Shown here: positions 5,884-12,719 of the stretch, in pieces
Layout: the number at the start of each line of letters is the position of its first letter
Numbering within the stretch: the first letter of the stretch is position 1
Assembly: GCA_947441205.1 (NCBI GenBank)
Contig: CANETM010000016.1
Coordinates: forward strand, 1-13,682
Direction of reading: 5' to 3'
Length of the DNA stretch: 13,682 bases
Source: Bacteroidota bacterium
Lineage (GTDB): Bacteria > Bacteroidota > Bacteroidia > Chitinophagales > Chitinophagaceae
Program-made: the position numbers and the translations under genes
The notes under the pieces: generated by a model
Seen by the model: only the letters and a program-made list of their open reading frames with translations
The model's database searches: none
Told to the model about the DNA's origin: nothing

Positions 5884-6996
5884 ATGCGTTATTATATTAT
5901 AGCTGGCGAAGCCAGCGGTGATTTACACGGATCCAATTTAATTAAAGCTATTAAGGCTAAGGATACCAATGCGGTAATTCAATGTTGGGGAGGTGATTTA
6001 ATGCAAGCTGCAGGAGGACATTTAGTAAAGCATTACCGAAGTTTAGCTTTCATGGGATTTGTAGAAGTACTCATGAATATCAGTACCATTTTATCAAATA
6101 TTAAATTTTGTAAAAAAGATATTGAAGCCTTTGCGCCCGATGTATTAATATGTATTGACTATCCGGGATTTAATTTACGCATTGCAAAATGGGCAAAATC
6201 AAAAGGACTAAAAGTGGTGTATTTTATTGCGCCTCAGGTTTGGGCATGGAAAGAAAACAGAGTGCCCGCCATGCGAGAAAGCATTGACCGTTTATTATGT
6301 ATACTTCCTTTTGAAAAACAATATTTCAAGGACCGTTGGAACTGGGAAGTGGATTATGTGGGACATCCTTTAATGCAAGTGCTAGAAAGTCAACATGACT
6401 TGCCACATCCCCTACCAGATATTGCAGGAGAAAAAATAATCGCCTTTTTACCTGGAAGTAGAAAGCAAGAAATTATCAAAAAATTACCTGAGATGCTTTC
6501 AGTAGTAAATGCATTTCCAAATTATCATTTTGCCATAGCACAAGCACCAGGCTTGGATGATGCCTGGTTCGCTTCCTTAGTACCTTCAAATAAAAACGTA
6601 CATATTGTAAAAGACAATACCTATGCTTTGTTAAATCATAGCATAGCTGCGCTTGTAACGAGTGGAACTGCCACTTTAGAAACTGCATTATTAGGTGTTC
6701 CAGAAATTGTATGTTACAAAGGCAACCCCATTACTTTGGCACTTGCAAAACGTTTTGTAAAAATTAAATTCATTGCCCTTGTAAATTTAATTATGGATAA
6801 GGAAGTCGTAAAAGAATTAATTCAGGAGGATTTGAATAAAAAGAATTTGGTGCAGCAGTTAACTCTTTTATTAGACGATGAAAATAAAAAAGCACAGATC
6901 GCTTCAGACTATAAACTGCTAAAGGAAAAACTATACACAGGACAAAGCGCAACAGAAGTTGCAGCTGGTATTATACTAGAAGAATTAACAAAATAA
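5884..6996 (+). CDS. lpxB: Lipid-A-disaccharide synthase
   Basis: GT19-family glycosyltransferase that joins UDP-2,3-diacylglucosamine and lipid X to form the tetraacyl disaccharide of lipid A on the inner face of the inner membrane. The 370 residues fit the family (about 370-390). Seen: GEASGD at 8-13; CWGGDLMQAAGG at 34-45; IDYPGFNLR at 91-99; FIAPQVWAW at 114-122; LPFE at 141-144; YVGHPL at 158-163; LPGSRKQEI at 189-197; and the nucleotide-sugar-binding SGTATLETALL at 260-270. All signature blocks are intact. It is the third gene of the surE operon, starting immediately after the stop of the small membrane protein. The presence of LpxB shows that the organism has a lipid A-containing outer membrane. 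Confidence 0.97.
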   Translation: MRYYIIAGEASGDLHGSNLIKAIKAKDTNAVIQCWGGDLMQAAGGHLVKHYRSLAFMGFVEVLMNISTILSNIKFCKKDIEAFAPDVLICIDYPGFNLRIAKWAKSKGLKVVYFIAPQVWAWKENRVPAMRESIDRLLCILPFEKQYFKDRWNWEVDYVGHPLMQVLESQHDLPHPLPDIAGEKIIAFLPGSRKQEIIKKLPEMLSVVNAFPNYHFAIAQAPGLDDAWFASLVPSNKNVHIVKDNTYALLNHSIAALVTSGTATLETALLGVPEIVCYKGNPITLALAKRFVKIKFIALVNLIMDKEVVKELIQEDLNKKNLVQQLTLLLDDENKKAQIASDYKLLKEKLYTGQSATEVAAGIILEELTK

Positions 6997-7028
6997 ATCT
7001 CCTTTTAAAACTTTATCGATACCATTTA

Positions 7029-7193
7029 TTAGTGTGTAAACTTGCGCACTAATATGATGATAATTCCAATTAAGAATACGATTAAGGAAATGCGGTTCAT
7101 ACCATGCATGGCTTTCATCATTCCAGTTCTTTCTTCCTTTGGATCTCGTTTTACTAAAAACAAGTACTCTCCTATTTGTCTAAAAAATCCCAT
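7029..7193 (-). CDS. 54-residue single-helix membrane protein downstream of metX
   Basis: Small frame that I translated by hand. It starts MGFFRQIGEYLFLVKRDP, continues with a charged stretch KEERTGMMKAMHGMNRIS, and ends in one hydrophobic segment (about residues 36-49, SLIVFLIGIIIILV) followed by RKFTH. The ATG at 7193 lies 15 bases after the metX stop codon on the same strand, so the two are probably co-transcribed. The charged N-terminal half with an MHGMNRIS block and a C-terminal helix resembles small uncharacterised Bacteroidota proteins. I think it may belong to the family called DUF6728, but I give this from memory and cannot confirm it. Predicted topology: N-terminus in the cytoplasm with a single C-terminal anchor. 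No function is known to me. Confidence 0.75.
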   Translation of the reverse strand: MGFFRQIGEYLFLVKRDPKEERTGMMKAMHGMNRISLIVFLIGIIIILVRKFTH

Positions 7194-7208
7194 ATTGTGA
7201 AATTTTAA

Positions 7209-8234
7209 TTATGCGTTTTGTGATACCAACCAACTCTTTAATAAGTTGGTAATTTGTGGTGCTTCAATAATAAAACCATCATGACCATACATAGAATCAA
7301 TAGCAATCAATTTTGCATTGGGCATATGATGTTCCATAAAACGTTGTTCATCCAATGGACATAAAATATCGCTATTAATTCCAATGATAAATGTTGGTGT
7401 TTTAATGGTAGCCAAAGTCGTCATTAAGTCTCCCCCTCTTTTTCGCGCTAAGTGATGACTATCCATAGACTTCGTTAATAACCAATAACTGTAAGCGTTA
7501 AATCGTTTTACTAATTTATCACCTTGATATTCGATATAAGAAGATGCTTTAAAATTATCAATCTTCTCCGGATCCTCGTCAGTTTGCTTTTCTTGGAAAA
7601 TACCATAATTACGATAGGTTAACATTCCAATAGCACGTGCCGCTTTTAATCCTTTCGCTCCTGCATTCGGCGTCGCTTGTTTCCATGTACAATCTGCTTC
7701 AATGGCTAGACGCTGTGCAGTATGAACCGCAACACCCCATGCACTTTCAGAAGGGGAAGTAGAAATTAAAAACATTTTTTTGATAACAGAAGGTTCAACA
7801 ACAGCCCATTCTAAAGCTTGGTATCCACCCATGCTTCCTCCCATTAATAAATCGATAGTTTCAATTCCCAAATGTTGTCTTAATAAAATATGTGCTTGCA
7901 CCATATCGCGTATGGTCACGGTAGGAAAATTATTCAAACTAATTTCAGTGCCTAAATCTTCCACACTCAAAGGACCAGTGGAACCATAACAAGAGCCAAT
8001 AATATTTGCACAAACAATATAGTAATCATTGGGGTTGATTAAATAGCCTTCCCCCACTAAACCTTTCCACCAATCAGCAGCATCACTATTGGCTGTTAAG
8101 GCATGACAAACCCAAGCCACTTTTTTGCCAGGTGTAAATTCACCATAGGTGTGATAAGCTATTTTAAGCTTAGGCAAACTCACCCCACACTCCAATGTAA
8201 AAGGATGATTATATTGATAAATTGTTGGACCCAT
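7209..8234 (-). CDS. metX: Homoserine O-acyltransferase (MetX type)
   Basis: Alpha/beta-hydrolase-fold enzyme that acylates the hydroxyl of homoserine, normally with acetyl-CoA, the first dedicated step of methionine synthesis. Seen in 341 residues: CHALTANSDAADWW (43-56), GSCYGSTGP (80-88), the nucleophile elbow GGSMGG (132-137) with Ser134, and the other triad members Asp289 (in GINSDILCP) and His318 (in YGHDGF). This is a compact form without the extra C-terminal domain of some homologues. Divergent to osmC and the sulfhydrylase gene, which supplies the next step. Acetyl versus succinyl donor use in MetX cannot be settled by family membership alone; acetyl is the default inference. The ATG at 8234 gives an N-terminus MGPTIYQYNHPF typical of the short form. 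Confidence 0.94.
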   Translation of the reverse strand: MGPTIYQYNHPFTLECGVSLPKLKIAYHTYGEFTPGKKVAWVCHALTANSDAADWWKGLVGEGYLINPNDYYIVCANIIGSCYGSTGPLSVEDLGTEISLNNFPTVTIRDMVQAHILLRQHLGIETIDLLMGGSMGGYQALEWAVVEPSVIKKMFLISTSPSESAWGVAVHTAQRLAIEADCTWKQATPNAGAKGLKAARAIGMLTYRNYGIFQEKQTDEDPEKIDNFKASSYIEYQGDKLVKRFNAYSYWLLTKSMDSHHLARKRGGDLMTTLATIKTPTFIIGINSDILCPLDEQRFMEHHMPNAKLIAIDSMYGHDGFIIEAPQITNLLKSWLVSQNA

Positions 8235-8248
8235 TTTTTCGAATGCTA

Positions 8249-8282
8249 ATTGCTATATAAGTATTTATTTGAATTACCTTTG
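8249..8282 (+). promoter_or_regulatory. Promoter of the osmC-sulfhydrylase genes
   Basis: TACCTTTG at 8275-8282 is an exact TAnnTTTG box followed by CC. ATTG at 8249-8252 is a possible -33 element 22 bases upstream, slightly longer than the usual spacing. The leader to the ATG at 8331 would be roughly 40 bases. The box forms the left half of a 17-base palindrome. Confidence 0.65.
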
Positions 8283-8283
8283 C

Positions 8284-8291
8284 CAAAGGTA
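8284..8291 (-). promoter_or_regulatory. Opposed -7 box, candidate metX promoter
   Basis: The complement of 8284-8291 reads TACCTTTG, an exact -7 box pointing toward metX, about 50 bases from its start codon. It is the mirror image of the osmC box, with one base between them. I see no good -33 element at normal spacing, so activity in this direction may need an activator, or the palindrome may instead be an operator. Confidence 0.5.
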
Positions 8292-8330
8292 CAAATTTTA
8301 TACTTCTTATATTATAACAAGCATTAACCA

Positions 8331-8750
8331 ATGGCTAGAATACATTTAAAGCAAATTGACCAGGACTATCAGTTTGTAACAACCGACGAAGCAGGTCACC
8401 AAATAAACATGGACATTCCAGTAGACCAAGGCGGTCATGGAAGTGGCGTTCGTCCAATGCAGGCTTTATTAAGTGCTTTAGGTGGATGTAGTGCTGTTGA
8501 TATTGTAATGATTTTAAAGAAGCAAAAAGAAACCATTGAAAGTTTTGAAATGGTCATTGACGGAGATCGTCAGGTTGGAAAAGAACCTGCTTTATGGGAG
8601 ACCATTAACATTGTATTTAAATTAAAAGGAACCATGACTAAGGAGCGTGCCGAAAAAGCATGTTTACTTTCCATAGATAAATATTGTTCGGTTGCTGCCA
8701 CATTAAGAGCAGCTGGTGCAATTATCACTTGGAGTGTTGAAATTTTATAA
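8331..8750 (+). CDS. OsmC/Ohr-family thiol peroxidase-like protein
   Basis: Homodimeric cytoplasmic protein of the OsmC superfamily, whose characterised members reduce organic or fatty-acid hydroperoxides with a pair of cysteines. The 139 residues match the family. Two cysteines fit the reactive pair: Cys53 in LGGCSAVDIV on the central helix and Cys119 in SIDKYCSVAATL. An Arg41 in the segment GSGVRPMQALL corresponds to the active-site arginine region. It lies between metX (divergent) and the sulfhydrylase gene on the same strand, with 82 bases to the latter and no terminator between. This suggests a link to sulfur metabolism, perhaps protection of thiols or handling of reactive sulfur, which is inference. 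The subgroup is closer to the YhfA-like branch than to Ohr by general look only. Confidence 0.88.
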   Translation: MARIHLKQIDQDYQFVTTDEAGHQINMDIPVDQGGHGSGVRPMQALLSALGGCSAVDIVMILKKQKETIESFEMVIDGDRQVGKEPALWETINIVFKLKGTMTKERAEKACLLSIDKYCSVAATLRAAGAIITWSVEIL

Positions 8751-8832
8751 TTGAAGTTTAGTATTTATAATAATTTACTAACTTGAAAAAGAGGCTGAAA
8801 AATAAAGCGTAATAAATTGAAGCAGTAATCAT

Positions 8833-10002
8833 ATGAAGCATAATCAATCTAAAGTAATTAGGACAAGGGTTCCCCAAACGCCAGAGCACGAACATGCTGC
8901 TCCACTATTTTTAACGAGTAGCTTTACATTTGATAATGCAGAGGATATGCGAGCTGCTTTTGCTGATGAAACTGATGCAAATATTTATAGTCGTTTTTCA
9001 AATCCAAATGTTCAAGAATTTGTAGACAGACTTTGTGTGTTGGAAAATGCTGAAGATGGATTTGCAACTGCGAGTGGAATGAGTGCAGTATTTGGATCCT
9101 TTATGGCTTTATTAAAAAAAGGTGACCATTTAATATCATGCACTTCTATTTTTGGAAGTACACATACGGTGATTTCAAAATACTTACCAAAGTATGGTAT
9201 TGATTACAGTTATGTAGGAGCAAGTGCCACTGCAGCCGAATGGGAAGCAGCTATCACCCCTCAAACTAAAATGATTTATTTAGAAACGCCAACTAATCCA
9301 GGGTTAGATGTTGTAGACATAAGCATGGTAAGCGCGATTGCAAAAAAGTACAATATAATATTAAACGTAGACAACTGTTTTGCTACACCCATTGGTCAAA
9401 CCCCAATTGATTTAGGTGCCGACTTAGTGGTGCACTCTGCCACTAAATGGATTGATGGACAAGGTCGTGTATTAGGAGGTGCTGTTGTGGGAAGAAAGGA
9501 TTTGATTCATGATATTTATTTATTTTGTCGCAGCACAGGTCCTTCCCTATCTCCATTTAATGCTTGGGTATTAAGTAAAAGCTTAGAGACCTTAGAAGTT
9601 CGCATGGATCGTCATTGTAGCAATGCATTATACATTGCTGAAAAACTAGAAGGTCATTCAAAAATTAATTTTGTAAAATATCCATTCTTATCATCACATG
9701 CTAGTTATGAGGTTGCTAAAAAGCAAATGAAAAACGGCGGTGGGATTGTTTGTTTTGAATTGAAAGGTGGGATTGAATCAGGTATAAAATTTTTGAACAA
9801 TATCAAAATGCTTTCTTTAACAGCCAACTTGGGTGACACAAGAAGCATTGCCTCACACCCTGCTAGCACAACGCATGCTAAATTATCTGAAGCTGAAAGA
9901 CAAGCCGTAAGTATTACACCAGGCCTAATCCGAATTTCAGTTGGCCTTGAACATAAGGATGATATTTTAGCCGATATTTTACAAGCATTAGAGGTTGCGT
10001 AA
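8833..10002 (+). CDS. metZ: MetZ-type O-acylhomoserine sulfhydrylase (PLP enzyme)
   Basis: Cys/Met-metabolism PLP-dependent enzyme (389 residues) that replaces the acyl group of O-acylhomoserine with sulfide to give homocysteine. Seen: YSRFSNPNVQEF at 52-63, the phosphate-binding ATASGMSAV at 78-86, FGST at 107-110, ETPTNPGLDV at 151-160, Asp180 in VDNCFATP (179-186), which contacts the pyridine nitrogen, and the PLP lysine Lys205 in HSATKW (201-206). SHPASTTHAKL at 341-351 and GLIRISVGLE at 364-373 close the active site. The conserved blocks resemble O-succinylhomoserine sulfhydrylases (MetZ), but the neighbouring acyltransferase is a MetX, so the natural substrate may be O-acetylhomoserine. 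A cystathionine gamma-synthase role is possible but less likely. The start at 8833 is supported by the N-terminus continuing directly into the family block. Confidence 0.9.
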   Translation: MKHNQSKVIRTRVPQTPEHEHAAPLFLTSSFTFDNAEDMRAAFADETDANIYSRFSNPNVQEFVDRLCVLENAEDGFATASGMSAVFGSFMALLKKGDHLISCTSIFGSTHTVISKYLPKYGIDYSYVGASATAAEWEAAITPQTKMIYLETPTNPGLDVVDISMVSAIAKKYNIILNVDNCFATPIGQTPIDLGADLVVHSATKWIDGQGRVLGGAVVGRKDLIHDIYLFCRSTGPSLSPFNAWVLSKSLETLEVRMDRHCSNALYIAEKLEGHSKINFVKYPFLSSHASYEVAKKQMKNGGGIVCFELKGGIESGIKFLNNIKMLSLTANLGDTRSIASHPASTTHAKLSEAERQAVSITPGLIRISVGLEHKDDILADILQALEVA

Positions 10003-10022
10003 TACATTCATTTACCGATTTA

Positions 10023-10044
10023 TTTAGCAAACTAAGTTGCTAAA
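10023..10044 (+). terminator. Hairpin just after metZ
   Basis: TTTAGCAA (10023-10030) pairs with TTGCTAAA (10037-10044) around a 6-base loop, 21 bases after the metZ stop. It is AT-rich and lacks a T run, so alone it would be a weak terminator. It may be a 3'-end stabilising stem working with the next hairpin. Confidence 0.4.
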
Positions 10045-10060
10045 AATTATAATAAAATTC

Positions 10061-10097
10061 TACCCTATAGCACATTTAAGTTATAGGGTATTTTATT
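10061..10097 (+). terminator. Terminator of the osmC-metZ transcript
   Basis: A perfect 9-bp stem, TACCCTATA (10061-10069) with TATAGGGTA (10082-10090), closes a 12-base loop and is followed by TTTTATTT. It is the stronger of the two hairpins after metZ. Confidence 0.7.
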
Positions 10098-10202
10098 TGT
10101 GTCGGTTAAACGCATTGAGTAGATAAAAATGGGGTTTTTTAGGCATTATTTTTAAGATTTATTAGTATATTGAATTCGCTTAAACTTAAAAACCGCACAC
10201 TT

Positions 10203-11393
10203 ATGAAATTAAAAACTGGTATTTTATTATCAGCCATGATGTTCCTCCAATATTATATATGGGGAGCTTGGTATGTAACAATGGGAACTTATATGGGAGA
10301 AGTACTTAAATCATCGGGGGTTGACATTGGAGCTGCGTATAGTGCAGGGGCCATTGCAACCATTATTTCTCCATTTTTTGTTGGTATGATTGCTGATAAA
10401 TTCTTTGCAGCTCAAAAAATCATGGGCGTTTTACACTTAGTGGGCGCTGCCTTATTATTTTATGCAACAAAGGTTGACAATAGTAGTTTTTATTGGGTGA
10501 TTTTGGTATACTCTTTATTGTATATGCCAACCATCGCTTTAAGTAATAGCGTTGCTTTTGCTCAAATGACCGACCCAGGAAAGCAGTTTCCATGGATTCG
10601 TGTATTTGGAACATTGGGTTGGATTGTAGCTGGTTTAATCATTGCTAAATTAGGTATTGAAAAAACAGAAGGTACTTTCCAAGTTGCTGCTGTGATGTCA
10701 GCAGTATTAGGTGTAATTAGCTTTATACTTCCAAACACGCCGCCAAAAGGTGCAGGCACTGAAACATCAGCTGCAAGCATATTAGGAAAAGATGCCTTTG
10801 TACTTTTAAAAGAAAAATCATATTTGATATTTTTTATTGCAGCCATTTTAATTTGTATTCCTCTTTCCTTTTATTATGGATTTGCAAATCCTTTCTTGAA
10901 TGAAGTTGGATTAGAAAATGCTGCTGGTAAAATGACAATGGGTCAAATGTCTGAAGCTATTTTTATTCTTGCAATTCCATTTATGTTTAATAAAATTGGC
11001 GTGAAAAATATGCTTATCCTTGGTATGGGTGCTTGGGTTTTACGTTATATATGTTTTGCTTATGGAAATACCGATGCAGTATGGTTATTATACGCTGGTA
11101 TTATTTTACATGGTGTATGCTATGACTTTTTCTTTGTAACAGGTTATATGTACACTGAGAAAAAAGCAGGTGAATCCATTAAAAATGCTGCACAAGGCTT
11201 ATTTACTTTTGCAACCTATGGTGTAGGTATGTTTATAGGTACATGGTATAGTGGCTTTGTGGTTGATCAACATAAAGCAACAGTTGGCCATGACTGGACA
11301 ACTATTTGGTTGTATCCTGCAGCCATTGCTGGTGCTGTTTTAATTGCTTTCATTTTCGGATTTAATGAGAAAAAAGAAATAGCAACTGCTTAA
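10203..11393 (+). CDS. MFS transporter, nucleoside:H+ symporter-like
   Basis: Inner-membrane transporter of about twelve hydrophobic segments and 396 residues from the ATG at 10203. A TTG 33 bases upstream in frame would add eleven polar residues (NSLKLKNRTL after the initiator), which precede the first helix and look unlike the family, so I prefer the ATG. Seen: FLQYYIWGAWYVTMG near 15-28, GMIADK at 61-66 (the MFS loop 2-3 region), IRVFGTLGW at 132-140, GQMSEAIF at 247-254 and HGVCYDFFF at 303-311. These match the Nuc_H_symport group, which in Bacteroidota is often next to sugar oxidoreductases instead of nucleoside genes. The neighbouring Gfo/Idh/MocA gene fits that pattern, so a sugar or glycoside-derived substrate is as likely as a nucleoside. 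No clear promoter is seen. Confidence 0.88.
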   Translation: MKLKTGILLSAMMFLQYYIWGAWYVTMGTYMGEVLKSSGVDIGAAYSAGAIATIISPFFVGMIADKFFAAQKIMGVLHLVGAALLFYATKVDNSSFYWVILVYSLLYMPTIALSNSVAFAQMTDPGKQFPWIRVFGTLGWIVAGLIIAKLGIEKTEGTFQVAAVMSAVLGVISFILPNTPPKGAGTETSAASILGKDAFVLLKEKSYLIFFIAAILICIPLSFYYGFANPFLNEVGLENAAGKMTMGQMSEAIFILAIPFMFNKIGVKNMLILGMGAWVLRYICFAYGNTDAVWLLYAGIILHGVCYDFFFVTGYMYTEKKAGESIKNAAQGLFTFATYGVGMFIGTWYSGFVVDQHKATVGHDWTTIWLYPAAIAGAVLIAFIFGFNEKKEIATA

Positions 11394-11405
11394 ATAATAT
11401 TTATC

Positions 11406-11437
11406 AAAAGCTTATCTCTTTGAGATAGGCTTTTTTT
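11406..11437 (+). terminator. Terminator after the MFS gene
   Basis: A 13-bp stem (AAAAGCTTATCTC at 11406-11418 with 11422-11434, one T-G wobble) has a 3-base loop and runs into seven T residues (11431-11437). It lies between the transporter and the oxidoreductase gene, so the latter is expected to be expressed at a lower level by read-through or from its own promoter. Confidence 0.85.
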
Positions 11438-11475
11438 CATTTCATAATATTAATATCAAATTAAAAAATAGAAAA

Positions 11476-12666
11476 ATGCGTATTGCAATGTTAGGAGCAG
11501 GATTCATTGGCCGTTTTTATGCCGATGCCTTGCAAGGTTATAGAAGTAAAGATAAAGTAGTAAGTATCTATGCACGTCGTGAAGAGTCGGCTGTAAAATT
11601 TGCTGCTGATTATAATTGTGCACAATGGACTACCGATATGGAAGCAGCTATTGCAAACCCCGATGTGGATGTGGTTTGTATCGCACTTCCTAATAACATA
11701 CATGAAGCAGCAGTAATGCTTTGTTGTAAACATAAGAAAGCAGTGATGACTACTAAGCCCTTGGGACGTAATAGCGAGGAAGCTAAAAGAATGCTTATTG
11801 CCGTTGAAGAAGCAGGTATTTTTAACGGTTACTTAGAGGACTTAGTTTATACCCCGAAATTTATTAAAGCCAACCAAAGCGTTAAAGAAGGTGCGGTAGG
11901 ACGTGTTTTATGGGCAAAGTCTCGTGAAACCCATCCTGGCCCACATAGCGAATGGTTTTGGGATATTGAACAAGCAGGTGGTGGTTGTATTTTAGACCTT
12001 GGTTGCCACTGTGTTGAAATTTCAAGAAGCTATATAGGTAAAGATATTAAGCCCGTGGAAGTAATGTGTTGGGCAGATACTCAAGTTAAGCCTATTGATG
12101 CCGAAGACCATGCCATTGGATTAGTGAAATATGCAAACGGATCCATTGGTCAGTTTGAAGTAAGCTGGACTTTTAGAGGAGGCTTGGATTTAAGAGACGA
12201 AGTAATGGGTACCGAAGGAACCATTTGGATTAATAGCTTTTTGCGAACTGGTTTTGAAATGTTCACCACCGGAAAAGGTGGAGACTATATTGCAGAGAAA
12301 GCTGAGAGCAACAGCGGTTGGTTATTCCCTGTTGGTGATGAATTAAATGAATTAGGTTACAACCATATGTTTATGGATATGTTTAACTCCATGGAAAAAG
12401 GAGAAGCACCTAAGGAAACATTTTATGATGGTTATGTAGTGAACTGTATTTTAGACGCCGCTTATAAATCAGCAAAATCTAAATTATGGGAGCCTGTAAA
12501 ATTAGATATTTGGAGAGGTAAAGAAGGATTAACTAAAGAAAGTCATTTAGTAGAATATGATGCGGAACATTATTTAGTAAAAGAAGAGATGACGCATTAT
12601 GGTGCTAAGAAATTAATTTTGAAGCATAAGACTACTGGAAAAATTACGGAGCAAATTATCAATTAA
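11476..12666 (+). CDS. Gfo/Idh/MocA-family NAD(P)-dependent oxidoreductase
   Basis: Cytoplasmic dehydrogenase (no signal peptide) that likely oxidises or reduces a hydroxyl of a sugar, inositol or glycoside; the exact substrate is unknown. The 396 residues start with the Rossmann motif GAGFIG (7-12), followed by the conserved TTKPLG (92-97, Lys94) and EDLVYTPKF (121-129). The second domain carries GGGCILDLGCHCVEI (168-182), in which Asp174 and His178 hold the catalytic D-x-x-x-H positions. The last 50 residues form a charged tail beyond the usual ~340-residue domain pair. The protein is cysteine-rich in this region (Cys171, 177, 179). Ordered behind the transporter on the same strand and facing the TIM-barrel protein, which supports a joint role in sugar conversion. 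Confidence 0.9.
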   Translation: MRIAMLGAGFIGRFYADALQGYRSKDKVVSIYARREESAVKFAADYNCAQWTTDMEAAIANPDVDVVCIALPNNIHEAAVMLCCKHKKAVMTTKPLGRNSEEAKRMLIAVEEAGIFNGYLEDLVYTPKFIKANQSVKEGAVGRVLWAKSRETHPGPHSEWFWDIEQAGGGCILDLGCHCVEISRSYIGKDIKPVEVMCWADTQVKPIDAEDHAIGLVKYANGSIGQFEVSWTFRGGLDLRDEVMGTEGTIWINSFLRTGFEMFTTGKGGDYIAEKAESNSGWLFPVGDELNELGYNHMFMDMFNSMEKGEAPKETFYDGYVVNCILDAAYKSAKSKLWEPVKLDIWRGKEGLTKESHLVEYDAEHYLVKEEMTHYGAKKLILKHKTTGKITEQIIN

Positions 12667-12704
12667 TAAAAAAGCCCTTAAAGAAATTTAAGGGCTTTTT
12701 TATT
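12665..12704. terminator. Bidirectional terminator between convergent genes
   Basis: AATAAAAAAGCCCTTAAA (12665-12682) is exactly complementary to 12687-12704 around the tetraloop GAAA, giving an 18-bp perfect stem. It has an A-rich run on the left and a T-rich run on the right, so it can end transcripts from both the oxidoreductase (+) and the TIM-barrel gene (-). The stem overlaps the last two bases of the oxidoreductase stop codon. Confidence 0.9.
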
Positions 12705-12719
12705 TTTCATCTAAATTTT

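Noticed and set aside
7028..7053. Inverted repeat ATTAGTG…CACTAAT at the end of the small gene behind metX, as a terminator or operator
   Set aside because: Seven-base arms with a 12-base loop inside and across the stop codon, no T run, and half-sites in the opposite polarity to the S24 operator. Likely chance.
8235..8330. SAM riboswitch controlling metX or the osmC-metZ genes
   Set aside because: The 96-base gap holds two promoter boxes and leaves leaders of only about 40 bases, and I see no matching stems or pseudoknot.
8751..8832. Separate promoter for metZ
   Set aside because: No TAnnTTTG box is visible in the 82-base gap. TTTACTAA at about 8767-8774 resembles half of the S24 operator, but it lacks the second half.
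9705..10007. Minus-strand 100-codon frame over the metZ end
   Set aside because: It mirrors conserved MetZ sequence and shows no recognisable protein features.
10170..10202. TTG start for the MFS transporter
   Set aside because: It would add eleven polar residues before the first helix. The ATG at 10203 gives the usual N-terminus of the family.
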